In this document: positions 33,895 through 45,154 of the stretch, one piece after another
Position numbering within the stretch: position 1 is the first letter of the stretch
Layout: each line of letters starts with the position of its first letter
Program-made: the position numbers and the translations under genes
The notes under the pieces: generated by a model
Told to the model about the DNA's origin: nothing
The model's input: the letters and a program-made list of their open reading frames with translations, nothing else
Database searches by the model: none
Source of the DNA: Blastocystis hominis
Taxonomy: Eukaryota > Sar > Bigyra > Opalinata > Blastocystidae
DNA length: 64,000 bases
Assembly (NCBI RefSeq): GCF_000151665.1
Contig: NW_013171865.1
Span: forward strand, 278,001 to 342,000
Direction of reading: 5' to 3'

Positions 33895-36106
33895 CTACTT
33901 TTGGGGAACGGGCTGCTGCGCTCCATAATTCATTCCATAATACTGGTAATACTGATAATAGTACTGAGCATACTCGGGACTGTTCGGGTCCGTAGGCACC
34001 GTTCCCATCTGCTGAGGCATCGCCTGTCCCATCTGCATCATGGGCTGTTGTTGCATCATGGGCTGTTGTTGCATCATGGGCTGTTGTTGTTGTTGCTGCT
34101 GCATCATAGGCTGTTGTTGTTGTTGCTGCTGCTGCACCATGGGCTGCGTCTGTGTTGCTGCCTGTGACTGCGTCTGTGTGTTCTGCGCGGACTCTTCGCT
34201 GGGTCGCTTCTGCGACGCGCGCTGCTCCTCCGCCTGCTGCTCCGCGGACACGGCGAGCTTCCACAGCGAATAATCGAGCTTCATCTGCTTGATATTCGCG
34301 ACGTCCTCGCAGATCGTCGCGTAGTACTGCAAGAAGAGCTGGTACATCTCGAGCTTGGAGGCGTAATCGAGCGCGCTGCCCATGCAATCGCCGCGCAGCG
34401 CGAGCAGTTCGTCCGCAGGATGCTCCGCGGTGGAGTAGAGGAAGTTCATGAAGAACTTCCAGAAGGGCAACGACTTCTGGCAGCGATCCTTGTTGCTGGT
34501 GAGCACGCTGCGCGCCATGCTGAGATCCTTGCGGACCTTCCAGTAGTAGTTGGCCATGTAGACCACGATGAACCCGTTCGCCTCCACCGAGTAATCTGCG
34601 ATCGACCCTCCCTCACGCGCCTACCCTCGTTGCTGAACCGCTCCATCAGTTCCTCCGCACCGTCCCGATCGTGCTGGCGCAGCAGCAGCTCGATATAGAA
34701 CACGATACCTTCCAGAAGCTCGGGACACCGCTTCGTCACGATTTCCTCGCAGTAGCTCTTCGTCTTCTCCACGTCGCCCGCCTCCTCCAGCAGCTCCGCC
34801 TTCGTCAGCAAGATCTTCACGCTGTGCGGCAGATACGACTCCAAGCAGCGATTCGCGATGAGCATGCTGTCCTCCAATCCGCGTGCCATGTGCTAGACCC
34901 TGAGCCAGCCTTCGCGCGATCCTACCGCCCAGTTGATGTACTTCACCCAGAACTCTTCGTAGTACGCGCACGGGATCAGACAGCGCTCGAACAGTACAGT
35001 GATCGAGTCCTTCATGATACCAACCCCACGACGCGTACAGTGGTTCCGTTGATGAGCTCCCAGTCGAGATACGCGCGCCAGTTCGCGAGATCGTTCTGGC
35101 TGACGGGCTTGAAATGGAAATAGAGCCGCTTGAACTTCTTATCGAACACGTTGCGCGCCTTGACCTTCTCCAGCGTCATCTACGCTCGATTTCCGCCTCG
35201 AATTCGACATCGAACACCGCCTTCCGCGCATCGATCAGCATTTTCTTCAGCATGATGTGTCGATCCTCGTCGCTCTCTGCCGTGAACCATCCCTCTCCAC
35301 GCCCCACTCAGCTTATTTCGCTCGTCACCGTCGAACGCCGTCTCCAGCGTCTTCAGCTCCTCGTCGCTCGCCAGAATCTCCACCGTTTGCTGCGACGCGA
35401 ACGCCATGTACGGGTCCCAGTACGTCGCCAGGTCTTTGAACGGCGTAGACAGCAGACGCGCGTAAAGAGCGGCCAGAGTTTCCGGGGAATTCTACGGGGA
35501 AACCGGGGAAATGGGGGTACGCAGGATGATTCGTACATGACGTACGAGTCCCAGAGTTTACCCGCACCGGGGTCGGTTCCGACGAGAGAAACGGCTTTTT
35601 GGAAGAGACTAGGAGTGAAAGGAAGAAAAAAGAAGGACTCGCGAGCCTCGGCTATCATGTAGGTGGAAGCGAAGGACATATAGTAAATCCACATATCCTA
35701 GAGGCGTGAAAGCACGGACACAATGGATACGACGCAGTACGGAGCAGCAGCGACCGCTCGGCTCCAAATGCTGTTCACTCGATCGATCGTTTCTTGTTTC
35801 TTTAAACTTCCTCGCTTGATTTCTTGGTCGCAATACTATGCAATCAATTGGGGGCGATAGGAGTCACCTTCTTCCAATATCCATAACATAAAGGAAAACG
35901 ACCCAAAAACTGTTCATAGTACTTTCTCATAGTCTCAATATCCTGCAAAATAAAGAAGGGCAGAAAAAACGCACCTGATCGTCCAGCTTTGAAAGCAGCT
36001 TCGTCCACGAGTCGAAGTCATCAGGGTTCTTTTCTACGGCTTTGGAAAGTGTTTCTATGGGACTCTGTCCCTCCAATGAGGCAAGCAGGTTTGGATCGAT
36101 AGGCAT
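33895..36106 (-). CDS. PRPF39: Pre-mRNA-processing factor 39 (U1 snRNP-associated, HAT repeats)
   Basis: HAT-repeat scaffold that helps U1 snRNP choose 5' splice sites. It starts MPIDPNLLASLEGQSPIETL, with NPDDFDSWTKLLSKL and then YYEQFLGRFPLCYGYWKKV, as in PRPF39 (FxxHYPYCYGYWKK). HAT repeats continue through exons at 35.1-35.7 and 34.4-35.0 kb. The last exon has ANYYWKVRKDLSMARSVL, a glutamine/methionine-rich run (QQQQQPMM repeats at about 34025-34150), and a tail rich in Y (EYAQYYYQYYQYYGMNYG), like the tyrosine-rich PRPF39 C-terminus. Much of the gene is GC-rich. It fits a genome full of tiny introns. Confidence 0.85.
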
Positions 36107-36241
36107 CTTGATTTCTACAATCAATTCAGAACGACAGCGCAGTACAATACGAACTTACCTCAACCCAGTAAAAAAGAGGAATAGAAGTAAGAGATTCCAG
36201 AACTTCTGCCGATTTTAGGAAAATATTCGCAGACGCATTAG

Positions 36242-38925
36242 CATGCCAATACAACGGAGTTTTGATGAGGACTATCACGACAACGACATCGAAGTATCGG
36301 TTCCCGCATTCCTTGATGCTTAGGAAGTTGAATTGGATGATGATGTGAATGCTGATTTTGCCGATGAATATGATATGGGTAGTCCGTAGAGAGTCGATTC
36401 CATGTGATAGATGCTGAAGTGGGGACAATCGACTTTAGTCTGCTTGAACTCAAACCAAATCACGAGAAAAAACCACTCTGGGTCTGTCCCAATTTTCATA
36501 TATTCTTAGATACGTCATCTCGTTACTATGAGCAGGTACGTTGCGGTTCTTGCGCTATCATGCATCTAGGCGACTGATTTCCTCACAGCCATTGCAGAGC
36601 CGCTCTCCCGACCCCAATTCATCCACGAATATATCATTACCGACTCCTCGCTCTATGGTGCTGTCTCGATTGGTCTGGAAACGGAGGCAATCATAAGGAA
36701 GTTGGAGAGTTTGTCCAAAGTCCGCCTCACGACCGACATGATCAACCACATTCGTCGAAAGACGGAAACATTCGGCAAAGTGAAGTTGGTACTTCGAAAC
36801 AACCGATACAGAATATCCTACACACACACACACACACACAAACACACAAACAAATCGGTAACGTCCTTCACAACAAGTCGAAGCTAAAAACGAAACGATC
36901 AAACGGCATCTGCTTCAGTTTAAAGACATCGACGACTGCCGTCTCTCCGATGACGTTTAGCCTCGCCACCGCCTCAACGCTAGGAATGGGACATGGAGGT
37001 CGAAAACGAAGAGAACTTCGACGAACTGCAGGAGAACCAGAACGTTGTCGTTCGTGTTCCTGATCGGGTTTTGCCTAGAAAATCGACCCGGAACTGGAGG
37101 AAAACGTCTCCGACCAGCCCGTCGAGGAAGACGAAGAGCGCGAGAAAGTGCTCAAGCGCATTTCCTTCCCGATCAAAAACGGCAAAGTAGGTCCACTGGA
37201 TTGAATGGATCGAACGCAGGCCACCGAAGTGAAGCAGGTTTCCCGCGCTCACCACTATCCCATGATCGAAGAATACGATTTCCGAAACGACTTTGTAGGT
37301 TTCGTCCGCTAACAGCGCATAACATCCAGCGAAATCGAACCATTCGAATTCGATTGGCACCATCCACGCATATTCGTCCCTACCAAGAGCGATGCCTCAA
37401 CAAAATGTTCGGAAATGGGCGTGCGCGTTCCGGTCTCATCGTCCTCCCTTGCGGTGCCGTAGTCCCGCGGGGATCGGTTCATTCTAGGGAAAAACGATCG
37501 TCGGAATCACAGCGGCAGTGACGATCAAGAAGAGCTGCATCGTGGTGTGCAACTCGACGCTCTCAGCGCTGCAGTGGCGCGACTCGTTTTTGTCTTTCTG
37601 CGATGTGAAGGGCGACTGCATCCGCATTCTGGTCAAAGACAAACGCGTAATTTGATTGGCGGATGGGTGAGCTGAAGGATCCGCTGCCCAACCCGTGCAT
37701 TCTGCTGACCACGTATTATCAATTAATCAAACGGCGAAAAATCAACAAGGAGCGCGAGGCGATTCTGAACGAGATCGCGAGTCGCGAGTGGGGCTTGTTG
37801 GTCCTCGACGAGGTGCACGTGTGTCCCGCAGATTCGTTCCAGGAAGTCGTTTCGACGGTCAAAGCGCACTGCAAGCTGGGATTGACCGCGACGCTGGTCC
37901 GCGAAGACGGCAAGATCAAAGACCTGGACTTTCTGATCGGTCCCAAGCTGTACGAAGCCAACTGGATGGACCTGACGAACGTGCGTGTTAGTGAAGGGAG
38001 CGAGGCATAGAAAGGCTATCTGTCCCCGGTGCGCTGCCTGGAGGTCTGGTGCGACATGAACCCGCTGTTCTACAACGAGTTTCTCCGACGCAGCAAGGAG
38101 TACAACAAGCAGAAGCTCCTCGCCGTGGTCAATCCGGAGAAGCTCAAAGCGCTCGCGTATCTCCTCTACATCCACGTCCAGCGCGGGTTTTCTTCGCCTC
38201 TTCTCTTTTCCTCTAGCGATAAAATCCTCGTCTTCTGCGACTCCATCTTCCCGCTCCACAAGTTCGGAGAGCTCTTCGGCTACCGCTACCTCGACGGCAG
38301 CTGCGGCGAACCGTATCGCAAGCGCGTGCTGAACGACTTCCGGAACAGTTCCGCGGGGAGCGTCGTGTTCTTGTCGAAAATCGGCGATACGTCGATCGAT
38401 CTGCCCGAAGCGACGGTGCTGATCCAGGTCGAGGGGCAGGAAGGATCGCGTCGACAGGAGGCACAGCGGTTGGGACGTATTCTGCGACCGAAGATGGGTC
38501 TGTCGATGGGGAACCAGGCGTTCTTCTACACGCTGGTGAGTCGAGACACGAAGGAAGTGGGGAATGCGCTGAATCGGCAGCGATACTTGATGGCGCAGGG
38601 ATACACATATAAGGTGCTGGTGAACATCACGAAGGGGCTGACGCGCGAAATGATTCAGCGAATTCCCAAGATGCAGCAGATTTGCTCGGGGGATTTCGCG
38701 AAGAATTTGCTGCAGGAGTCGCTCGAGGCGAAGGCGGAGGAGATGCAGAGGCATGAGCGATCGAAGATGCTGGAGGAGGTCAACTCGAAGGTGCAGCGGA
38801 GACGCGGGATGACGAAGATTGGCAGGAAAATCAAGGGGGCTGTAGGATTGAGGTGTGGATGTGAGGGATAGGCGACGTATTCGGGGAATATGCTGTCGAT
38901 GTATTCTGAAAAGAGGCATCGTTAG
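36242..38925 (+). CDS. ERCC3: TFIIH helicase subunit XPB/SSL2
   Basis: 3'-5' helicase/translocase of TFIIH for promoter opening and repair. The acidic N-terminus ([12 protein letters not shown]) is followed by [71 protein letters not shown] (Walker A, split by the intron at 37460-37488), [13 protein letters not shown] (DEVH box), [29 protein letters not shown] and [17 protein letters not shown]. The last exon ends [11 protein letters not shown] at TAG 38923-38925. All introns are about 29-34 nt. TTGTTTGTTG lies at about 38937. Confidence 0.97.
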
Positions 38926-38982
38926 TTTGTGGGTTGTTTGTTGTATCACACTTGGAGTTGTGTAATGCTAATGTTGTTGTTG

Positions 38983-39017
<35 letters not shown>

Positions 39018-39230
39018 TGATTAGGATGACTGTTACTCTAAGAAGATGCGTTGCCTGTTTCTAAGTGTTGGATGCTTTGCCTGGTGTGAAAAAATGCAAT
39101 TCCTTTCGTCCCCGCCACGTGTTCCCTTTACACTCCATGCAACTCCCTCCTGACCCAATCTCCATCGCCTCCCTCATTCTTTCATACAACAAACAACAAA
39201 AGGGAGAAGACACCTATAAACTCCTTCCAT
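38926..39230. other. Spacer with GTT/GCT trinucleotide repeat
   Basis: About 305 bases between convergent XPB and the B56-like gene. It holds a microsatellite at about 38972-39016 (GTT repeats passing into nine GCT units) and, for the minus strand, TTGTTTGTTG at about 39183-39196. Nothing else seen. Confidence 0.6.
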
Positions 39231-41078
39231 TTAATTTGTGAACGCTTCACAGCGACTTCGGAACTCTCCCGAAGAAGAAGATGATCGTAGCTCCGCTTTT
39301 AAGAGCAAGGACTTCATACACGAGTTCGCCGTCTGCCTTATCGTCTCACACCAATGCGCCTGCAGCGACTGTAAAACCTCGGTCAATTGCTGGATCATCT
39401 ACGCTGCTCACTCCTCCGCACCCCGCACTTTATTCGACAAAATATACAGATGGCTCTGCTCCACCCGGCTCAAAAACTGAATACACTGCAGCGAGACGAA
39501 GCGATTCGGCGACTGCAGCGCCGCGCGAATCCTCGGAAACAGCAGCGCGAAGAACTTGAGCTGCTGGTTCTCCGGAACGACGAGAAACGTGCATTCGACT
39601 TGCCGGAGATACAAGACCTCGCGCGAGGAGTCCGTCCATGGCCAGGATCGAACGAAGAAACGCGCGACGGTGGCTGCGAGCTCGGGCTGCGTCAGCACCA
39701 CGGTGTAGAGGAACTTGGAGACGGAGTTGAACGAGGAGAGGATGATGGACGTGCGGAAGAGGCGGAGAATCGAGTGGAAGAGGCGTGGAGGGAAGGGACG
39801 GATGAAGTTCCGCGCACAGAACTCCAGGAAAAAGTCGAGCTGTCGGTGGTACGCGAAGACGCGGCTCCCCGCGCGGTCGGCGCTCGCCGATTCGGCGGAC
39901 GGGGAGCTGCGCGCGAGGATGACGAGCTGCGAGAGCTCGCCGATGCGACAGGACTGCTCGAAGGCGCGGCAACGCTCGACCTGCTCCTCGAAGAAAAGGG
40001 AAAAAGCGCGGGCGAAGGCTTCGCGCGCGTCGCCGAACACGAAGAACAGACAGCGCAGAAAGACCTTCAAGTAGAATTCTTTCTTGAGGTTCGGCGTGTC
40101 CAGCTCGCGGATTAAAACGTAGAGCAAGCGGCCGCGGTCGAATTCGTTGCCTCCTTGCACTGGGGGTGAGCGGACTGCCGCGAGAAGGGTACAAGTGCGA
40201 ATCACTTCGGGGAGAAGAAACGGTGTGGCGTCGAGATCGACTTGTTGCCGTGAGTAAACGAGTTGTTTCATTGCTTGTTTGACTGCGTTTCCGTCTTGGA
40301 GCAAACTGGGAATCTGCGATGAATGGGTTGCTCGTTGGACCCTACGAAATGCTGGAGCAGAGAGGGGAGCAGGGTGCTGCAGGTTAAAGGGATCTGGATC
40401 ACCATGTCGTTCGGTGCGTCTGGACGCGACTGCAGAAGAACACGGTACATGGCGAATAAGATGAGGTCGACATCGTCCACGCTCCAAACAGAATAAGGGG
40501 GAATGAGGCAAGCGGCATACTGCGGCTCAGGGTGAAACAGAAAGGGAAACGTTATTGGGGGCTCTCGCAGGAGGAGGATGAGCTTCGACTAGAATGCCAT
40601 CCATCTCGTTTCTTTGGAGTTGCTGAATTACCAACTCCTCTACCGAAGACTTCACACTCGGTCGGACCGCTGTAGGCCGAACGAGCTTATGAGAATACGC
40701 GGTAGGCGGAAACATGGCATACCGCTTTGAATGGCTGAATGGTGACATATCTGGAGGTCAAATCCGCTACAAAGCTCAACTATTTGTTGGAGGACACATA
40801 GACGCGAGTTGGTACTGTGGAATAGATTCAGACCGGTGGTGCAATGATTTTGCAGCATCAGGTACTTCAGAATAGCGCTGCTCACGAGAAGTAGCCGGCA
40901 CACAATTCGAAACACAAGCAGGTTTCCTAGTTACATCGGGTTGTGGAGTTTCCGCATTAAAGTAGGTTGGCGGAAACATAATCCGTTGGGAATACTCCAC
41001 ATTGCCATATTCACCAGTATAGGAATTTGAACACATACCTCCCTGAGGAGGATGTGAATTCCCCAACTGCGGCTTCAT
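39231..41078 (-). CDS. PP2A regulatory subunit B56-like
   Basis: HEAT-like B56 subunits direct PP2A to LxxIxE targets. The core (exon 39408-40400) has LLPEVIRTCTLLAAVR, VLIRELDTPNLKKEFYLKVFLRC-type (B56: [20 protein letters not shown]), FLYTVVLTQPELAATVARFF, SWPWTDSSREVLYLRQVE (B56: YWPKTHTQKEVMFLxExE) and a last exon with LTEVLQSLQAHWCETI (B56: HWNxTI). A variable N-terminus rich in P, S and Y is encoded upstream (MKPQLGNSHPPQGG at 41078). The core is divergent, and an acidic PP2A-contact loop is not obvious. Stop TAA at 39231-39233. Confidence 0.7.
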
Positions 41079-41413
41079 AAACGTTTTAACAGGTGAATTT
41101 TGGACAAATTCCAACCTATTTTAGGTATTTGATCCTTTTCAAGTGATTCTAGAACGTGCGATGCAAAAGTTCACTAAACTCCTATTGGCAAACACAAAGC
41201 AAACAACCCTGTGCAATGTACAGAGAAAAGGACGATATTCATTTTTGTGTTTGAACCATAGTCTAATCATTGACTGTTCTTGCCGTGCTGTAATCACTTT
41301 TACACTCGCTAGTCAAAACTACGATATGTACGGTTCAGAATCATCCACTCTTTGTCTTACCAATCACTTTCACTTCATTCTTTCACTCAATATTTTCAAA
41401 AAAAACTTTAATT

Positions 41414-42562
41414 ATGAGAATTGTCTTGGTAGCTGATACGTATTCGGCCAACAACAATGGGACAACCATGTCTGCACGAAATCTTGTTCGTGAACTGAAG
41501 AAGCAAGGTCATGAAGTTCGCATAGTCACAACGGGACCTGAAGGGGAGGGCCTCTACATCTGTCGGGCGTTTGAGAAGGGACTCATTCCCACTCTCGCCC
41601 GTTGGCAGGGGATTACTCTGTCCCGTGGCGACAAGGACGTGATTCGGAAGGCGATTGAGGGAGCGGACGTTGTTCATTGCTACTTCCCATTTGTACTGGC
41701 AAGAGCGACCGCGAAGGTCTGCGCAGAAGCTGGCGTTCCGTGCACTGCTGCGTTCCACTGCCAGCCTGAGGATATCACATACAACATTGGAATGAGTTCG
41801 TGTGGATTTATGGCCGAATTTTTCTATTGGGCCCTCCGTGAGTATTTCTTTAAGCATATTCGTTACATCCATTGCCCTAGCGAGTTTATTGCAGGGGAGC
41901 TTCAGCGAACTGGATACAAGGCAAAACTTCGTGTAGTTTCGAACGGAGTTAATGAGATTTTCCAGCCTCGTTCTGTGACGAAGCTCCCGCAGCTGAAGAA
42001 TAAGTTTTGCATTATGATGGTGGGACGTCTCTCGAAAGAGAAGCGTCAGGACGTGTTAATTAAAGCATGCGCGCTATCGAAGCACGCGAATGAGATTCAG
42101 TTGATTTTGGCAGGACATGGTCCCAAGGAAGCGAAATACAGAAAGATGGCCGAGAAGCTGCCGAACCAAGCGATTTTTGGATTCTATTCCCAGGAAGACT
42201 TAGTCAATCTGTTGAACATGTGCGATCTCTATGTCCACGCTGCGGATGTGGAGATCGAGGCCATTTCATGCTTAGAAGCAATTTCGTGCGGTCTGGTGCC
42301 GGTGATCTCGAATTGCCGCACTTCCGCTACACAGCAGTTCGCTCTTTATTCGAACTCGCTCTTTAAATCCGGGGATGCGCAGGATTGCGCCGATAAAATC
42401 GACTACTGGATCGAGCATCCGGAGGAACGTAGATTGGCTGGAATCGAATATGCTAAATCCAGTCAGAAATATAAATTGAGTTCCTGCGTCAACCAGATGA
42501 TAGATTTCTTCCAGGAAGCTATAGATGATAATAAAAATAGTAATCGTAATCAATCAGTTTAG
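41414..42562 (+). CDS. GT4-family glycosyltransferase, bacterial type, intronless
   Basis: Complete 382-aa GT-B glycosyltransferase with no intron, among neighbours that average several. MRIVLVADTYSANNNGTTMSARNLVREL is the usual N-terminal glycine/asparagine acceptor loop region; then VVHCYFPFVLA, CPSEFIAGEL, LRVVSNGVNEIFQP, MMVGRLSKEKRQDVLIKA and DLYVHAADVEIEAISCLEAISCG, where the E-x7-E motif is present. The closest look-alikes are bacterial diacylglycerol glucosyl- or mannosyltransferases. Substrate is not inferable. TGTTTGCT follows at 42570. Probably acquired from a bacterium. Confidence 0.85.
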   Translation: MRIVLVADTYSANNNGTTMSARNLVRELKKQGHEVRIVTTGPEGEGLYICRAFEKGLIPTLARWQGITLSRGDKDVIRKAIEGADVVHCYFPFVLARATAKVCAEAGVPCTAAFHCQPEDITYNIGMSSCGFMAEFFYWALREYFFKHIRYIHCPSEFIAGELQRTGYKAKLRVVSNGVNEIFQPRSVTKLPQLKNKFCIMMVGRLSKEKRQDVLIKACALSKHANEIQLILAGHGPKEAKYRKMAEKLPNQAIFGFYSQEDLVNLLNMCDLYVHAADVEIEAISCLEAISCGLVPVISNCRTSATQQFALYSNSLFKSGDAQDCADKIDYWIEHPEERRLAGIEYAKSSQKYKLSSCVNQMIDFFQEAIDDNKNSNRNQSV

Positions 42563-42569
42563 TTGAGTC

Positions 42570-42587
42570 TGTTTGCTGCAACAAACA
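42570..42587. terminator. Paired polyadenylation motifs between GT4 and SDR genes
   Basis: TGTTTGCTGCAACAAACA: TGTTTGCT on the plus strand and TGTTTGTT on the minus strand, two bases apart. It is a looser form of the 15-bp elements at the other convergent gene pairs. Confidence 0.6.
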
Positions 42588-42591
42588 TTCG

Positions 42592-43467
42592 AAATCTCCA
42601 TCCCACCGTCCACTCGAATCACCTACACATGTTATTACAACACCGTCGAGTTTCTCACACTTCCTGTAATGTACGAAGCAGCATCCGAAAGCAAAAAGGA
42701 CACCACATTCGCGACTTCCTCCACGCTTCCCATTCGTCCCAAACTGATCTTTTTCACCAGTTCCTCGCGATCTCGCACCGACTTCTCGGTCATGTCCGTG
42801 GCAATGAAGCCCGGCTCCACCACATTGCTTCGCACATTGAATCTGCCCATCTCCTTCGCCACCGAGCGAGAAAAGCCAAGCAAGGCGGACTTTGTCATGG
42901 CATATCCGGACTGACCCACTCGTCCTCCCTCGCCCACGATACTACCCAGCGTGACAATACTTCCCTTTCTCTGTTTCATCATGTGGGGGAGAACGGCTTG
43001 GGTCATTGACACGGTTCCTAGAATATTGGTTTCGATCAAGGCTTCCAGTTCGCTTTTCTTGGCTCGGATTGCCAGACTGTCGATGTTAATACCTATGTGA
43101 TTGAGAAAATAGCGGCGGTACCTGCAATCAATCTCACTCTCCAGGCTTACCTGCGACATTCACTAAACCAACAGGTTTCCCCAATTCGGAAACGATTTTG
43201 GACACAGATGATCTTGAAAGAAGAGGAGAGACATGCCATACTTGACACTTTCTTCATCTCGAATATCACACTGAAGAGCGACATGTTTTTTTCCGTCTGC
43301 ATTAATAATGAACACAGATCTTTACTTTTTTCACAGAGATGCTGAACCAAAAACACCTCTTCGCTCCTTGCAAGCAATCCAAGAGCGTATCCGCGTTCTG
43401 CAAGCGTGGTAGCGATGGCTTTCCCAATTCCACGACTACATCCGGAAATGATGCATACCTGACTCAT
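42592..43467 (-). CDS. SDR-family reductase, FabG/CBR4-like
   Basis: NAD(P)-dependent short-chain reductase, probably 3-oxoacyl-ACP reductase type. It has CIISGCSRGIGKAIATTL (TGxxxGIG form, with S for T), NILGTVSMTQAVLPHM, GSIVTLGSIVGEGGR and the catalytic SGYAMTKSALLGFSR (YxxxK), then EPGFIATDMTEK and a last exon VIRVDGGMEI. Introns of about 36 nt. No stop precedes the minus-strand TGTTTGTT at 42580-42587; the frame ends ATT T, then CGAA, so poly(A) would give UAA. The start ATG is at 43467. Organellar fatty-acid synthesis is possible. Confidence 0.85.
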
Positions 43468-43710
43468 TCTCGTTTCCTCTGTTAGTGCTTCTTTTTCTAT
43501 CTAGTCTTAAATATATCTGTTCACTTTACAATTTCTAAAGCAAAAATGAAACCAAATTAGCAACTCTAGCGTAGACTATGCATTCTCTCACTTTTCATTC
43601 AACAAACAGTCCAACTAAGAATAAATGACAAGTTTCTGAAGTCTTTTGTCAGCGGATTCCACCCCAGCATGGTTCTGGTTTGATACACCTTTAGGTGCTC
43701 ATCCATGAAG

Positions 43711-45094
43711 TTATTCAGCTTCATAATCTACGGTATCGCACCTCCCTTTCTTCCCTACCATTCCCTCGTTCTTCGTCACGGTCTTCACCAACCTCGCTAA
43801 TGTCGTGAAATCGGTAGGGAAGAAAATATCGCGCGTGTATTTCCCCTCCAAATACGATCGGTGGTCGGTGCATCGTCCCTTTTCGTCATAACTACACACA
43901 ATCGGTCCATTCACGCAGTTAACCGGCGAATTCAGATCGCCCTCCGCGCAAGGAGGCAAATAATCGAAGTCTACATCGGAGAAACCCTCCGTTTCTACCA
44001 TAGCCCACGATGTGGAGAGTCGGAGCCAGCCGGGTAACACGGTTTAACAGATCGAGGAACACCGTGGGAATGAACGCTTCGGAGGGAATGAACTTTTTGA
44101 ATCGAACCGCACGGTTGTTTCCGAGCGCGGAGTCGCGGTTATACGCGTCGATTGTGGCGTTCTGGTGCTCTGCGAGGGTGATCATGGAGTAGTCCGAAGC
44201 CAGCAAGAACTCGACGTACTGGCGAATCAGCGGGTCCGACACCGGGCTATTCGCAAAACCCGATCAACGCGTACAGAAAGAGCTCGTCGAAGGCCTTTCC
44301 GTTGGGAGCCACGATGCACTGCTCGTATTGGTCGAATGAATCGCCCTTGCTGCCGTAGTGAACGCGGATTTTGTCGTGAGGAAGCGAGCTCAGGACGTCG
44401 GTGAGGATGAGGAAGGCGGAGTCGCTGAGAAACGAGCATTTCTCCTTGTCCTGCTATGAAGGGAGTGGAGGGAGGAGGAACTACGATCGAGTACAGCTGG
44501 ACTTTGTCTGCGAACTCGTCGGGAATGGAGAGGGGCTTGAAGTAGACGCTATGCATGGGAGGAGAAGAGAAGGGATACTCGTCTGTGAGGTAGTAGTAGC
44601 GGAGCGTCTTGTACACGTTGGGGAATTTCGCCTTGTAGTAGGACAAAATCGCTTTCATGTTCGTGATGCTTCCCTTTGCCACTTCGAGAATCGTCAGGGG
44701 CGTTCCTAGCTTGTGTTTTTTCAGAATATAGTTGGCTATGCCCTCGGAAAAGAAGGGGGTAAACAGTTCGACAGCGTTCATGTAGTTGACTCCCTGCGCC
44801 TAGTCGTTACTTTTCAAAATTGGACTCCAACATCGTAGATTGCGCGTATTTTCTTGTTAAACTCCCACTTACCCCAAAGACTACCAAAGTCGATCGGTTC
44901 GTCCAAAATTCCAACTTTCTTATTTCGATTATATCCCTTATCGTTATTATAGAGAGCATCCTTGATAAAATCACGAGTCAGTACAGCACCTTCAGAATCA
45001 TTGAAAAACACAAATTCATACCATTTAGTGAACTCACGCAACGTACTTGCGTAGCCAAACGAGGTATCACACGACTACTCAACTTAGCAAACAT
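43711..45094 (-). CDS. MidA-like/NDUFAF7-related methyltransferase-fold protein
   Basis: Resembles the plant/fungal branch of the MidA (DUF185) family: FIKDALYNNDKGYNRNKKVG, EPIDFGSLWGKWEFN, VELFTPFFSEGIANYIL, then AFIPTVFLDLLNRV and DIFFPTDFTTLARLV. NDUFAF7 methylates a complex I subunit in mitochondria. Here the SAM-binding motif I, normally ExGGGNGT, reads LEVAKGSITNM, so SAM binding is doubtful. The first exon (MFAKLSSR) suggests organelle targeting. Splicing across 44.2-44.5 kb is only partly resolved. Confidence 0.6.
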
Positions 45095-45154
45095 ATCTTT
45101 ACAGTAACACTCTTGAATAATAGAAACGAACTCAACTAATTTTGCGGATTAACA

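Noticed and set aside
37723-38949. 408-codon minus-strand frame
   Set aside because: Antisense to the helicase domains of XPB, which are unmistakable.
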